DNA of 64,000 bases from Ectobius pallidus (taxonomy: Eukaryota; Arthropoda; Insecta; Blattodea; Ectobiidae): positions 24,269,582 to 24,333,581 of the forward strand of contig CAXKWD010000003.1 of NCBI GenBank assembly GCA_964059195.1. Reading direction: 5' to 3'. The notes beneath the pieces are model-generated. The model was not told the origin of the DNA. It did no database searches and was given only the letters and a program-made list of their open reading frames with translations. Position numbers and translations under genes: made by a program. This document shows, one piece after another, positions 13,704 to 25,462 of this stretch (the first letter of the stretch is position 1; each line of letters starts with the position of its first letter).

Positions 13704-15700
13704 AAGCGGGTTTATCCTGACTGAATGAATGAATGACTGACTGACAGAGAATCAACGTAGAGCCTAAACTATAATAGTTAGAGACTTGGAATTTTGCTAG
13801 TACCTTCGTTTCATAGTATAGGCCTAAGTGAAAACTAAGAAAGGATTTTGGAAAATTTTGATTATAAATGCCAAAAATCAAATGTTTTCGAGGAGACGAA
13901 ATACCTTATTATAACATCTAATCAAATACAAGTCACATTGAACAAACACTTCTCATGACAACAGTGTATTTTTGGCAGGCAGCTTTGAAAGTGCATGATA
14001 CGGGACTTGGACAAATTAGATTAATTAGATTAATTTATTGATGTAAATAAATATTGAAATCCACGAAAATAATGCACAATGTGTTCCAGTCACATAACTT
14101 TCTCTACCCTGGACACAGAGAATACCATTTTTTCATTTCATATTTTCATGTACTGTACAATAAGTGTTCGTATTGCAGGGACAGCATTTTCAGTTTTCTC
14201 AGCCTGGGTGTGCCAACGAGTATGCCATATCAGAAGTCGGTAAAAGATTCTATCCACTGATACGTTATTCATACCTGTAGGCTTTGTATTTTTAGTTGAG
14301 AAATATGGATGTTTATCATAGACCCTAAGCATGTAAAAGGATACAAAATAAAATGGAACATTTTTAGTCCTATGCGCACAGTATATTATTATGTTTTGGG
14401 GGAGGAAAGTATGAAAGTGATATTGAATTTCTTTTTGATTTCAGCCCCGAAAAGGTTCTATGGTAACATGAGGATGAGAAATAAAATATTCCGTCAAATT
14501 GCATGTTACCGGAATTTCTATTTCTTATTTCAAACCCTTCCAGGCATGGTGTGTAGAAACAATTGTGGTGCAAAATTCTACATCCTCTATGAGCCATAAA
14601 AAGCTACATCTAGCGTTTTCTGAGGGAATAGTTTGAGTGGGATAAGTCGTCCTTTCTCATTTCAATTTCTAATTACCTATATAAGGACCTAGAGTTTGAA
14701 AATCGAAAGTCCTTTATAAGTTAATTTCGAATTACAAAATACAAAACCCGAGCGAAGCTGGGCCTTTTAAGTTAGTGAAATGTAAGACACATACAATGCA
14801 GAATAGGAAGCGCATGGGAAAGCTCACGAATTCATTCTGTTCTAAACGTCTCATTTCACAACAACACACTCATTGGAATTCTGTGTTAATTACAGGCCTA
14901 TTGATACGGTTCCAGATATTTAAGTATTATGTTATGTGGTGGGAATTGTTACATTACGTTTGGTAATGTAGAACTTTCTTTGCTTAAACAATGAATTACC
15001 CACAGAAAAATAATACTAAAAAAACTCGCGAACGAAATTCTCCGAAATAATGTATAAATCAACCAGTCGTTAAAACAATACTAAAACTTCATTCTCTTTC
15101 AGTTCCTATTGTTACTTTTTCGAAATACGTAATACCACAGAATAATACTTATACTGTGGTAATACTGAGGAAGACTGATCATAAACTTTTAAAATGTTTC
15201 ATATGCCTAGAAGTTATATATATATACTAAATGATTTAAATAAAATATCTAGTAAGTAAATAATATACATATTCGAATCGTCTTTGTATGAGTTATCTGT
15301 TCACCTGGTGACCCTAGCCTGTTTAAACAACCCATTGCGGATAAACCGTGTACTGCATTCTAATTACTTTATTCGAATATATGATACACAAAATACAGGA
15401 TTTAAGTTTAACACCCAAATGAGTTTTGCCCTTGTGTGGGTGCCGTTCAGTATTAATTGTAAATAAATAACTTACCATTAACAGCCAATGATAATATGGT
15501 AAGTGATTATTAAGAAAAATTATGTTTAGTTTCCAAAACAACTTGAGATAAAGACAGAAACTTACAAATTCACCTAGAACTAGAAAAAAGAACCGTGAAT
15601 AGTTCAATTAAATGTAAAACTCAAATTAAAATTAATAGAGAATGTGTAAATAATACAAGAAAGAGGCCTGGAACTTTATATGAATGTGAGAAATGGTCCC
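13704..15700. other. No recognisable gene
   Basis: The sequence is AT-rich with only short open frames and no protein family I recognise. The fragment CCCGAGCGAAGCTGGGCC near 14745-14765 resembles conserved termini of dispersed insect repeats, but the element could not be delimited. Confidence 0.6.
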
Positions 15701-16075
15701 TTACTCTTCGGGAAGAATATAATCTTAGAATGTCAGAAAAATATTCAGACCTAAGAGAGATGAAAACTGGGACTGGAGAAAAGTGCATAATGACGATCTT
15801 TATAACTTGTACTCTTCACGGAATATAATAAAGGTAATTAAATCACTGAAGATGAAATGGGCTGGACATGGGGAAGGAAAGACATATCCCAAAACTATTT
15901 TGAATTGAGGTCCGAAGGGAAAATACCACTTGGAAGACCTAGGCGTAGGTGGGAGAACAATAGTAGAATAGATTTAAGGGAAGTAGGACTTGCGAGGGAT
16001 GGTTGGATGAAGTTAGCAAAGAATAGGGTTGAATGGCGTGCTGTAACCGCGCCAATGAACCTCCGGGTTTCATAA
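15700..16075 (+). pseudogene. 3' end of a non-LTR retrotransposon (LINE) ORF2
   Basis: Broken translation shows the tail typical of blattodean LINE fragments: a WAGH-like block, then LGRPRRRWENNSR, DLREVGLARDGWMKLAKNR, VEWRAV and a terminal MNLRVS before the stop at 16073-16075. Related tails lie at 40829-41055 (minus), 44345-44575 and 61800-62115. The reverse transcriptase domain is absent and the reading frame changes, so this is a 5'-truncated dead copy. Confidence 0.75.
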
Positions 16076-16081
16076 AACAGA

Positions 16082-16296
16082 CTAGCAGATGCCCGCGATT
16101 ATTTACTTACTAGATGTTTTATTTAAATCATTTAGTTATCGTGGAATGCACTCCAAAGCCTGATTTTTAGCTGTTTCATTATAATCATTAATCGTTTAGT
16201 TTAGAATGATTCGTGTGTAAGTGCTAATAAACGTGTTTTATTTGTTTTGCTCTTATTTTTTTTATTTTTGAATTAATTATCGCGGGCACCTGCTAG
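16082..16296. mobile_element. Small MITE with CTAGCAG...CTGCTAG ends
   Basis: CTAGCAGATGCCCGCGAT at 16082 faces ATCGCGGGCACCTGCTAG ending at 16296: an 18-bp inverted repeat with one mismatch enclosing 179 bp of AT-rich DNA. It starts seven bases after the end of the preceding LINE tail. No target-site duplication is obvious and there is no coding capacity. Confidence 0.6.
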
Positions 16297-16609
16297 TAGA
16301 CTTATAAAATATTGATATGACTATGGTATAAATATAGTACTGTAGGCCTACATGAAATGATTTCATTGTTTCTGAAGACAAACTTTGTAATAATTGTCTT
16401 GTACTCCACACTCTTGTCTTGTATCACAATTCCTTGCTTTGCCCATTAAATTCACCACAAGCATAATCTAACTTCTGAATTTAACTTTTCCGCACTCTCC
16501 TTAGCCTATATATATTTTGAAAAACAATGTGATTAAGTTTTTTTATGAATGCATAAAAATATGGCGGTGGATATGGAAACTGCGTTAACAGATTGACTGA
16601 CTGACTCGT

Positions 16610-16740
16610 TCCTATAACCCCTATGGTGGTGCATAGGGCCTACAAGTGGAGGTTTCATTACCTATACTAATTTTGTTACGCTTATTTTCCGAGAGAGAGC
16701 AGAGGGGCAAGTGGTAAGTCCGTCGCCTCTCAAGCGTTAA
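16610..16740 (+). repeat. Dispersed repeat fragment shared with 24430-24590
   Basis: The segment running GGAGGTTTCATTACCTATAC through TTTTCCGAGAGAG and GTGGTAAG is the reverse complement of about 24430-24580, with scattered differences. It contains no intact reading frame. Confidence 0.65.
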
Positions 16741-16979
16741 CAGATTAAGACGTAAAAATTTACTGAACTGAGAAACGACTTCAGACAATCGTGAGTGAAT
16801 TGGAACAAGAGGAGGTGGTATTATTATGTCAACAATAGCCTGATTTTAGCTTTCCAGCGATTCTACAAGAAAACAATTTTAGTAATGGCAATAAATAATT
16901 TAACAAAATAGGCCTACGGCAAATTATTGGGTGGGCTTCAGCCCCACGGGCCCATATAAGTTGGCGCCTCTGCCAGTAA

Positions 16980-19900
16980 CATAATCAACTTGGGATTTTT
17001 CCATCTTTGCAGTCCACGTGCATTATTATATCAAACCCTCTAACATTTAATGTAATTATTTTTGCAGACATGAAATATAATAATATTTCCTAATTGAATT
17101 GTAGTTGAATCTTACCTGTGTCTTTATTTCCCTTTTACTTCTTAGTATTAACTTACAATTTTAATTCATCCATTAGCTAAGTATGATGTGATAGGTCTAG
17201 TGGTGCCTGCGCTGAAATAACCAATGTATTGACCGCCACCCAAATTAAAATTGTCACTACTGTTTAAAGTTGATACCCTTGTATCTTGTCCACCATCTCG
17301 AACAACAAATTATTCTAGTGAATATTATAATATTATAATCACAGTAAGTTTTCTTACATAGTACAGACATTCAAGTGATTGAACATGCTGGTCTCCTTCG
17401 CCACAGTAGCTAAGGCCTTGGAGCCATGGTGAAGGAAGCTGCGGGTTCGAGAGAGAGAGAGAGGTCCACCCTATAAACCTCTTCTAACAGTAACTTAGTA
17501 TCTCCAACCAGTAGGCTTCATTGACCATAGTCTCTGACTCCTCTATGAATTGTGTCAAGCTAGACTTCCCACACGTGTATTGCAATGTACTATTTTATAC
17601 GATAGTGTTTTCTCATCCATTTCCCATTCATGCTATTTAGGGAGGAAACTCGAAACTTCCTTCACCCAGTGCTGGTAACCTGACCTACCTATATCTTTTT
17701 CCTTATTTACCACACTACTTACTGCACAAGTGCATCTGTATCATTATATCAAAGATTATAACTGTATTATGTATAGGCCTATATATTGTTCCAGGCATGG
17801 AATATAATCATATTTGCTGGTTGAAATTTACATTTTCAATCTTACTTGTCTTCAATACATTGATCGCCAATTAGATTATAACTGATACTACTTTATAAGG
17901 TTGGTATTGTACCCTATCCAACTAGAGAACAGCTGTTTGTAATTAATTACTTACATTTACATAAATACTTTCATGTACTTTCCCCATCAGGGAAACAATA
18001 GTTTGCAATGCTTGTGTGTGAAGCTTATAACAGAATCTAGGAAATATAAAAAAACTTAACTTGTTCTCATGTTTTCTAACTTTCCTCTTTTCTGTTAAAA
18101 CTTATTCCCCAAACGATTATCGCAGTATAGGCTACTATATCTACCTAAGTTTGGTTGCATGAAGCCATACTCAATTTTATCATATCGTTGAGATAAATCA
18201 ATAAAAAAAATAAGGATGTCTGTCCTTGCACATCTTAATTTTTCTGGCTATCCATTCTGGCAGCTCCATAGTAGTGAGTGGGACTACGATGACCAGGAAA
18301 CCGGATGAAGTCGGTATGAATGTTACCGGTATCTTTATTTTAGGAGTTAAGTTTCATGAAACATTGTACGAGTATAATTCAGACCTCGATATAACAGTAA
18401 TTTTTTTTCTGACTAGAGAATATACCTTTCATAAAATTATATAGTAAAATTGACATAAGACTACGCTTTTGAGGTTCGTGCAGAAAAAAAAAGTGGTTAC
18501 ATTTTGTGTTCAGTTTTAGCATTAGGCATCGTTAGATGTCGATAATTTGTTAAAGTTTGTACAAGCACCATCTTCAGTGCAAAGTCAAGAAGTGACCATC
18601 TGCCATTAGAAGTTAAAAACACCTTTCTACATTTTAACTGAACACAAGTGAATTTGTGTACAATTAATTGTGATGAAAATTGAAAACCAACAAAGATTAC
18701 TAACACTATTAAATTTATGGCTGTAGAGGAATGTCGTATCGTTAACTTGTTACAAGGCTAAGACATGTGATGTGCATGGTTTTGCCTGTAGAACGACAAA
18801 CAAATGGGCAGTTATATACTGGAACTTATTTCTGTTTCCTATGCCGCTTGTTTATTCTGAACTAAAAAAATATGCCATAGAGGCACTGGTAGGATTTTAA
18901 AAGTAGCATATTTTCTTACATTCAGAACACATTATTGTAGAAATCTAGTCTAATACACTCACATGATTTTCTCCACTCTTAGCATAGACAATAATGTAAT
19001 GTTTTGCTTCAAGTTCCCTCATTAAGTCACTACTTTAAAAATAATGCATGAAAATTGACTGTAAGTAACCCCTTGTTTGCAATGTTAGAGATTGGATGCC
19101 AATACCAGGAAATACATTGCTCTATCTGTGAAATGTAATATGTAACCATATGACAAACAATTGTGGGTCTTTATTTAACATTTTAAAAATATTTGTGAAG
19201 CATAAATTACCACTTCTCTTAGTCAGAAAGCCATTTACCTTTCTTGGCTTTTCTATGTACATTTTTAAAGTAGGTATTTCATATGACAAACAGTAGACTT
19301 TAAATTTGATTTTTTGAAGTGCATCTGCATTTAATTAATCTGAGTAACTAACTGGTGCTTCAGATTAACTTTCATATGTATTATATTATATAGTACATAT
19401 ATATTGTAGAAACCGCAAATTAGTTCGTTCTGAGACTTCAACTAATGAGAAAAGTATGTGCATCTTCCTTGTAGTCTCTGCATGTGGTGTGATGGTTTGC
19501 CAGTTTTTTCCTTTCTTCTTTATTTTTTTATAATGAAGTTTTACTACACATTTAACTTTTAAACATGAAGAAAGTGTTGTTTCATTTGTTGCTTCAGAAA
19601 ATATAGTGCTGCTTTACAAATACATCGGTTGTGTGTATGTGTAATTATTAATAAAATTAAGAAAATTATGAAAATCGGACATTGTATAGGCCTGTACTTG
19701 GATATTTGAAATATAATATAAAGAATGCCAAAAGCAGTTATAGCAAAGCATGAAAATAAAAGAAAAATGAATATTTTACAGGAAAGAAAATCTAATTTTA
19801 AAGAGTCAATAAACAGTCGGTGAACTGATGTAGAAACATGTTGGCTATGTTGTAAGGATAAATTGATACAAATCTTAAAAAATCTTGTATTTTTCAAAAG

Positions 19901-20069
19901 CTGTCTTGATAATACAAAAATCCTCAAAAAGCCTTACATTTTTATAGAGCTGTTTTAAAAAATGAATATGTACATAGTATAACCTGTTTGTGCTTTTACA
20001 AGAATCTGGATATGCCAACTAATCATCCTATTTGATAAGATAAGATAATGCTTTATTGTCACATAACGT
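16980..20069. other. Long AT-rich stretch without a recognisable gene
   Basis: Only short open frames occur (longest 122 codons, minus strand, 19559-19927, AT-rich and without a recognised domain). There is a weak tRNA-SINE-like segment near 17390-17480. Otherwise I see no repeats with clear ends. Confidence 0.6.
17390..17480 (+). repeat. Weak tRNA-derived SINE-like segment
   Basis: A stretch with CAGTAGCTAAGGCCTTGGAG, then GCTGCGGGTTCGAGAGAG, resembles the A-box and B-box arrangement of tRNA-derived SINEs. The B box is followed by a GA run. The full element could not be delimited. Confidence 0.35.
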
Positions 20070-20148
20070 TTACAATGACATAAACTGGTGACTTGGATAG
20101 ATTCCAAATCGTATTAGGAAATAAATTATCAATTCAGACTGGGATAAG
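20070..20148 (+). pseudogene. LINE reverse-transcriptase fragment interrupted by a MITE
   Basis: Translation gives DRFQIVLGNKLSIQTGIRQG, matching the LINE reverse transcriptase segment that leads into the conserved IRQGDPLSP motif. The frame is cut within this motif by the MITE at 20149. A diverged relative of this DNA, including GACTGGGATAAGCA, lies at about 11960-12010. Confidence 0.6.
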
Positions 20149-20407
20149 GCAGGGCCGCCACATCTCGGGGTCGGGCCCAGGACCAGTACTGGTCGCGGGC
20201 CCCTCACCGACCGCCGACCATCCTCATTTAGTTGTCTCTTCCCTTCTCCTTGGAGCTTCCTTCTCGTTACTCGTGTAACATTTCCTTTTTTCAAACTATT
20301 CCAGTCTTCCATAAAATTATACCACATCACCGGGATCCAGCGGGCCTCTTTGGGGACCGGGCCCGGGTCCCTTGGGTCCGGCAGCACCCCCCATGTGGCG
20401 GCCCTGC
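20149..20407. mobile_element. 259-bp GC-rich MITE with 9-bp target duplication
   Basis: The ends GCAGGGCCGCCACAT and ATGTGGCGGCCCTGC are perfect 15-bp inverted repeats. They are flanked by TGGGATAAG on both sides (20140-20148 and 20408-20416). The interior is unusually GC-rich for this window and has no transposase. A 9-bp duplication fits Mutator-like or Merlin-like elements better than hAT (8 bp), but the superfamily is not settled. Confidence 0.85.
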
Positions 20408-20639
20408 TGGGATAAGCAGGAAACATGCATGAAACATGTGTAAACCAATAAAATCGCGTTCTTGTCTGTGCATTCTATTCGCGTGTCGTTACGTAATCGC
20501 TAGACTTGGCGAACAGCTGACATCTGACCATTCTCTCTCAGTACTTGAGTAGGTCATCTTCTCATAGTATCACGTATATTCATTGACCACCTCTTCCTAT
20601 AACAGGAAACTGATTTTATATACAGTTTCACTCTCACGT

Positions 20640-20838
20640 CAGATAGGATAATATCTCGTAGGCTATATTTGCTGACGTACAATCACGTGACCAGAGTGCT
20701 GACGTCATTGCTTAGCTTTTACTGTAAAGATAACGATGAAGTCAAGTCGGGAGCTTCGTCATGTGTAACTTGACAGTTGCGTGAAGTGCTAACTGGGTGA
20801 AACTTGACTTTCTACGCTTGGAGTACATCTTCAGAAAC
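20640..20838 (+). promoter_or_regulatory. Candidate promoter/5' leader of the phosphatase gene
   Basis: A perfect CRE palindrome TGACGTCA lies at 20700-20707 and a TCACGTGA E-box at 20683-20690, with another TGACGT nearby at 20673. No TATA box is seen. The region is less AT-rich than its surroundings and leads into an ATG in good context (GAAACATGG) at 20839. The sites are visible; their use as a promoter is inference from position upstream of the candidate first exon. Confidence 0.35.
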
Positions 20839-20866
20839 ATGGGACTGTGGAGAAGAGCTGGATTTA
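20839..20866 (+). CDS. Candidate first coding exon of the phospholipid phosphatase
   Basis: The ATG at 20839 opens nine codons (MGLWRRAGF) plus one base, then a GTAGGT donor at 20867. Its phase matches the acceptor at 29889, and joining them creates an Ile codon and continues into the first hydrophobic segment. The resulting short cytoplasmic N-terminus and total of 312 residues fit the PLPP/wunen family. The donor is not a strong consensus and the exon is short, so a different first exon inside the 9-kb intron or outside the window remains possible. Confidence 0.45.
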
Positions 20867-21600
20867 GTAGGTGGCGTTACATTAATATTTATTTCATTTT
20901 TTTTTAAATTTTCCTTGCATGAAAATTACTAGAATACATGTTCTCACTTCGGAATTGCATGCTAGATTGGAAGGAAGTTCAGAACATATGGAAATGATAA
21001 ATATGTGATTTTTTTTTTTATTCCGAGAATATTTAGTGAAAATATCAATTTTCGTCCGAAAATCACCACTTTTCCAAGTATCATATTGGATTACCTTTTC
21101 AGGTAGGTCACCTCATATTCATGTGGGTCGTGAATTCCTGGGTCACATTAGACACCTAGTTCTATAATTTGGAGAAGTGTGATTTTCTGCAAATGTTCTG
21201 AACCTGTTTTTCCCCTGAGTTATGCCCTTGATATCAACAGACCTATAACGTGTTAACCCAAGTATTTTTGTGATTAGTTCAAGCATTCATTGTAGTAGTA
21301 GCTTGAATGTAAAACATTTAGAAATGCCTGCATGTGCTATATCTAGGTTTAACATTATAAATATTTCAATTATTATAACATGCATTGTAATTTTTTTTAT
21401 TTTTTACTAAAATTTGAACAAATAAATTGTTATGTATTAATAATGTATTACTTCGTACCTTTGTATTGTAAAAAGAACATGTTCTAACCTTTTATACATA
21501 CTATTCTGTCATACTTCTCGAAATTTTGTATTGTTTTAAGTAATTATTTAGTATAAGTTTTTCTCATATATAGAACTGAACCACCCCCGAACACAAGCTC
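20867..21600 (+). other. Intron 1, proximal part: no recognisable element
   Basis: AT-rich sequence without coding signals. Around 21590-21660 it becomes a retroelement-like tail (GGTGGTGTATCAAC, then AATAAATTG) leading into an (AAT)n tract. Confidence 0.5.
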
Positions 21601-21681
21601 TGCTTCATCGGGTGGTGTATCAACTTTTTATGTATATTTTTCGTGTAATTTGAAACAATAAATTGTAAAATAATAAAAAAA

Positions 21682-21682
<1 letters not shown>

Positions 21683-21721
<39 letters not shown>
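21683..21721. repeat. (AAT)n microsatellite
   Basis: About 13 AAT units follow a retroelement-like 3' tail. Confidence 0.9.
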
Positions 21722-21724
<3 letters not shown>

Positions 21725-21816
21725 TAAAAAAAATCTACGCTTAACATTGTAAATATTCCAATTATCATGTAACCTATACTAGACTTAAGTTTATTGTAAC
21801 ACACTGATTTAGTATG

Positions 21817-23247
21817 CAGGGGTGCCCACAGGGGGGGGATTAAGACGCAGACTGCGTCATTGAAATTTCTGGGGGGGGGGGGCAAAATATTATCATTTAT
21901 GAATTTTCTGGGGGGGTTGAAAATTGTTGCAAAATTAGAGTTTTATATGTTAAAAATAAAAACAGTCAAGTTCTATAACTTCAAAAGGTCTCTTCTTCTT
22001 TATAAAGATAAAGATGAAGAATTTCGACAGCCATGGGCGCCCATACCCGGAGGCGCAAGGAAAAAATGTATATTAATAATTATTATAGTCAGGTGTTTTT
22101 CTTTTAAGACATATTATTTGAATTGCAGAAGTTTTACCAAATCGACAACACGGAAGCAGAATCCACAGTGGATTAGGAAAGGGGTGTTCAGGGGGTTTGG
22201 ACCCCCAAAAGTCAAAACCTAAAATTCTATAACTTATTTGTATTTAAAAAAAATTATTTAATTAAACAAGATTTGTTGGTGTGTCAAATATGATATAGCA
22301 GTTATTTTCTTTTCATAACATAATGAGCAGGCCTATTTTGTCCACTTTTCCATGTGTTATTCAACTTTTCTTATAGATAGTAATAAGTATTATAACTTAG
22401 GAAACAATTCCTTGTTTAAGTTGCCATATCTTAGAGCATAGTAAACAAATTTGCTAACTAGTTTTTCAGTGCTAAAACAGCGTAAAATGTGATTTTCATT
22501 AGTTCAACATTTAAAAATTTCCCGGGGATGGACACCCGACTTAGGTAATGATTTCTTATGTACATTGGCATGTCTTAGAGTATGGTAAACAAATTTCATA
22601 ACCAGTTTTTCAGTGCTAAAATAGCGTAAAATGTGATTTTCATTAGTTCAATATTTAAAAATTTCCCGGGGGTGGACACCCGACTTAGGTAACATTTTCT
22701 TGTTTACATTGGCATGTCTTAAGAGTATGGTAAATAAATTTCCTAACCACTTTTTGAGTGCTAAAATAGCGTAAAATGTGATTTTCATTAGTTCAGTACT
22801 TAAAAATTTTCCGGGGTGGACCTCCCACTTAGATATTGATTTCTTATTTACATTGGCATGTCTTCAAGTATGGTAAACAAATTTCCTAACTAGTTTTTCT
22901 GTGCTAAAATAGCGTAAAATGTGATTTTCATTAGTTCAATATTTAAACATTTTCTGGGAATGGACCCCTAACCCCCTTTTCGGGGGGTATTCCAAACCCC
23001 CCCGGCACCTCCGACCTTCCCCGCAATTATTTTCTGGCTACGTCATTGTTGCACTTATTATATTATTAATATAATGTTACAAAGTGGCCCAAGAAGTTAG
23101 AGCGACAAAAAATAAATTAATTTAAAAAATTCCCCCCCCCCAGAAAATATCATATGGGCGCCCTTGTCGACAGCCAATCGGGTTGGGGGTGAGCAATGAA
23201 GTTTGGGGGGGGGGGGGTGAGTCATGACGTTTGGGGGGGCACCCCTG
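21817..23247. mobile_element. 1.43-kb non-autonomous TIR element carrying an internal minisatellite
   Basis: CAGGGGTGCC at 21817 faces GGCACCCCTG ending at 23247, and TAGTATG flanks both sides (21810-21816 and 23248-23254), so both ends are fixed. G- or C-homopolymer runs lie just inside each end. The right two-thirds consists of four ~145-bp repeats (each with AGCGTAAAATGTGATTTTCA, near 22480, 22625, 22765 and 22915) followed by a unique block. No transposase is present. The CAG/CTG ends suggest hAT; the 7-bp duplication is one base short of the usual 8. It lies in intron 1 of the phosphatase gene. Confidence 0.8.
22440..22960. repeat. ~145-bp minisatellite inside the TIR element
   Basis: Four consecutive units each run from a TGTCTTA-like AGAGTATGGTAAA block through CTAGTTTTTCAGTGCTAAAA to a CCCGGG-containing spacer. 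Related units in opposite orientation lie at 12321-12680. Confidence 0.8.
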
Positions 23248-23303
23248 TAGTATGTAAGACAACATGACAATGCCTGAAACTTGTAAAAAAGTCTATTGGC
23301 TGC

Positions 23304-23310
23304 AAATAAA

Positions 23311-23366
<56 letters not shown>
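23304..23366. repeat. (TTA)n microsatellite
   Basis: About 21 TTA/ATT units follow a CTATTGGCTGCAAATAAAT retroelement-like tail. Confidence 0.9.
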
Positions 23367-23367
<1 letters not shown>

Positions 23368-23373
23368 ATTTTT

Positions 23374-24240
23374 GTTCGAATAGTGTAGGGTGCAAAAAAG
23401 GGGCAAGACAGTTAGGAAATATTTATGGCAAACGTTAGACAAATACTTGTGCGAGGAGACAAGGCAATAATATAGGCCTATTTTGAAATGGTTATTGGTT
23501 AGAACATTTATTTTGCCAATTTTAGAAAGCATTTATTATTCTACACATTCGTTGCTGTAGATGTAGATGCCATTTTGTTATCATACTATTTGTATTTATT
23601 TAGTTGATCAAGAGTTGAGTTTCTTTTAGAATTTCCTAATAAAAATCACAATTGTGTTTTCGAGTGAGCAATGCCTTCCCAGCGCCTATTTTCGTGATTT
23701 TTTACCTTAAATATTTACAAGAACGAAAACTACGTCCCAGTAGCATTTAACCAGGAAGGCAATAAAATATTCTATCATTTGAACAATTTAAGTGTAAGAA
23801 AATTATGACCACTTATATGGGCCTACCAATATTTCATGTTAGATGGTCCTTTTGAAAATATTAATCTTCAAAAGTGTGGGAATTAGTAAGTTTTTGCATT
23901 TCTTTGCAATAGACAGACACTTTATTTTCAACATTGTTTGTCACGTAGCATTGGTAGCGACACTACCTTCTGTATTTCTTCAAATTCTGCAAGAACATTA
24001 AAAATATGAAACGTATATCAAGAATCAAGAATTTTATTTGCCATTAAATAAGGAGATTACAATAGGCATCGTCAATTCGTAAATCACATAAATAAGATAA
24101 AATATATACACACAATAAAAAATACACACAAAATACAAGTTCTTAACTTGCATATAAAACATATATTTTTAAACTATTGCATTCTCCTCTATATCATCAT
24201 TTAAGAATTCTTCAATAGAGTAAAAGGCCTTATTAAGTGC
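23374..24240. other. Intron 1: no recognisable gene
   Basis: AT-rich DNA. A segment around 24020-24130 (ATTTTATTTGCCATTAAATA and CA-rich bases) looks like a reversed LINE 3' end but cannot be classified. Confidence 0.5.
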
Positions 24241-24249
24241 CAGTATGGT

Positions 24250-24595
24250 ACTTTATAACCCGGCCGCGGTCGATGGCTTTTTCAGGACGTAAAAATCCTG
24301 GGCACGGAGTCCTCCGGGAGGGACTTTAAGCTGGGGGTCCCGTGTCGTAGATTTACGGCACGTAAAAGAACTCCAAGCCTAAATTAGAGCCTCTGGACAA
24401 AATTTCTCGGCCCTTTCACGTCCAAGAAATACTTAGTTTCCAGAGGGGGGTTGCGAGGCGATGGGCTTACCACCTGTCCCTCTACCCTCTCTCGGAAAAT
24501 AAGCATATCAAAATTAGTATAGGTAATGAAACCTCCATTGGAGGCCCCTTCGCCCCACCTGGGGATCATAGGGTACCAGATACCAGATACAGATG
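24250..24595 (-). repeat. Dispersed repeat (reverse orientation)
   Basis: The part at 24430-24590 matches 16610-16740 in reverse complement. The adjoining 24250-24420 segment is comparatively GC-rich (CGGAGTCCTCCGGGAGGGAC and following). There is no intact frame of a known family; it is probably the untranslated part of a retroelement. Confidence 0.55.
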
Positions 24596-24975
24596 GTACT
24601 TTATGAGATTGTGTGTGGGGACGAAAAATGTCTGTCCGTCCGTGTGTCTGTACGCGCCATAACTCAAATACGCTTTTTCGGATTTTCATGAAACTTGGAA
24701 AACACATTTATAATGTCCATGGGAAGAACGCTATTGATATTGAACCAAATCGGTTCAAAGGTACCGGAGTAGTGCCCAATTTAGTGCCTATTTTAATAGA
24801 TTATGGCGCCTTTCTTTCAGAAAGGCGCCATAACTCAAATATGCTGTATCGGATTTCTATGAAACTTGGTATGCGCATTTACGACGTCCATGAGAAGTGC
24901 CCTATTGAATTTGAACCTAATCTGTTGACCAGTACCGGATTTAGTGTCTATATGAAAGGCGCAATAACTCAAACT
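24596..24975 (+). repeat. Dispersed repeat with ~160-bp monomers (two)
   Basis: After a TGTCTGTCCGTCCGTGTGTC stretch come two related monomers, each with CGCCATAACTCAAATACGCT, TTCATGAAACTTGG and an ACCAAATCGGTT-type block ending in GTACCGG. The same family has three monomers at 33830-34345 and one at 43615-43745. Confidence 0.75.
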
Positions 24976-24999
24976 ACTGTATTTCAGAACGTGAGGTAT

Positions 25000-25165
25000 G
25001 CCGGAGCGTAGTGGTTGAGGCGCTGGGCTACAAACCGGAAGGTCGCGGGTTCGAGTCCAGATGAGGTCGTTGGAGGTTTTCAATTGGGTTAATGCTACTG
25101 GTGGCACTATGGTCCTGGGGTCGACTCAGCTTCTAACAGAAATGAGTACCAGGAACCCACTGATG
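25000..25165 (+). repeat. tRNA-derived SINE
   Basis: A tRNA-like head with A-box region GCGTAGTGGTTGAGGCGCTG and B box GGTTCGAGTCC (25048-25058) is followed by a non-tRNA body with GTCGACTCAGCTTCTAACAG and AAATGAGTACCAGGA. The body recurs in diverged form at 42140-42310. It is not a functional tRNA gene because no cloverleaf can be closed. Confidence 0.65.
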
Positions 25166-25462
25166 TTTTTACATGATGACTGTCTTATTGCTAGACTTTC
25201 TGACTTTTAGGTTGCTAGAATTAAATTTTAAGAAATTTGCTCTAAAGGTCGGAAAATAGGCTCTATTATAAGATCGTTAATTTTATTTAAGTTGCCAGTT
25301 TTCTTAAATGTCTCTTGTAATACAGAATTATATTTTTTTAATATGCCCACTCATCAGCAATCGTTATCAAACAACACTCACATAAAATTCACAGAAATTT
25401 GCAGGCCTATGTTAGTCTACTGTCACCGATATGTAGTACAACATTATACATGAGAATTTCAT

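Larger units (their letters stand above)
13626..16972. mobile_element. Possible hAT-type TIR pair enclosing ~3.3 kb
   Basis: CAGTGGCGCCAACTT at 13626 faces AAGTTGGCGCCTCTG ending at 16972, a 15-bp inverted pair with one mismatch and hAT-like CAG ends. I found no matching 8-bp duplication (AAAATGGC on the left, CCAGTAAC on the right), and ATTGGGTGGGCT is direct rather than inverted near both ends. The pair may therefore be the ends of two different copies. No transposase is recognised inside; the interior holds a LINE tail, a small MITE and AT-rich sequence. Confidence 0.35.

Noticed and set aside
13626..16972. Calling the CAGTGGCGCC pair a proven single hAT insertion
   Set aside because: The ends pair but the flanks do not match and an internal motif is direct, so only a tentative entry was kept.
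20070..20426. Open frames of 61-118 codons over the GC-rich 20.1-20.4 kb segment
   Set aside because: They cross the ends of the 259-bp MITE, whose TIRs and 9-bp duplication explain the GC-rich sequence.
25041..25060. True tRNA gene at GGTTCGAGTCC
   Set aside because: A- and B-box-like sequences are present, but no acceptor stem or cloverleaf closes and the body is shared with other repeats, so it is a SINE.
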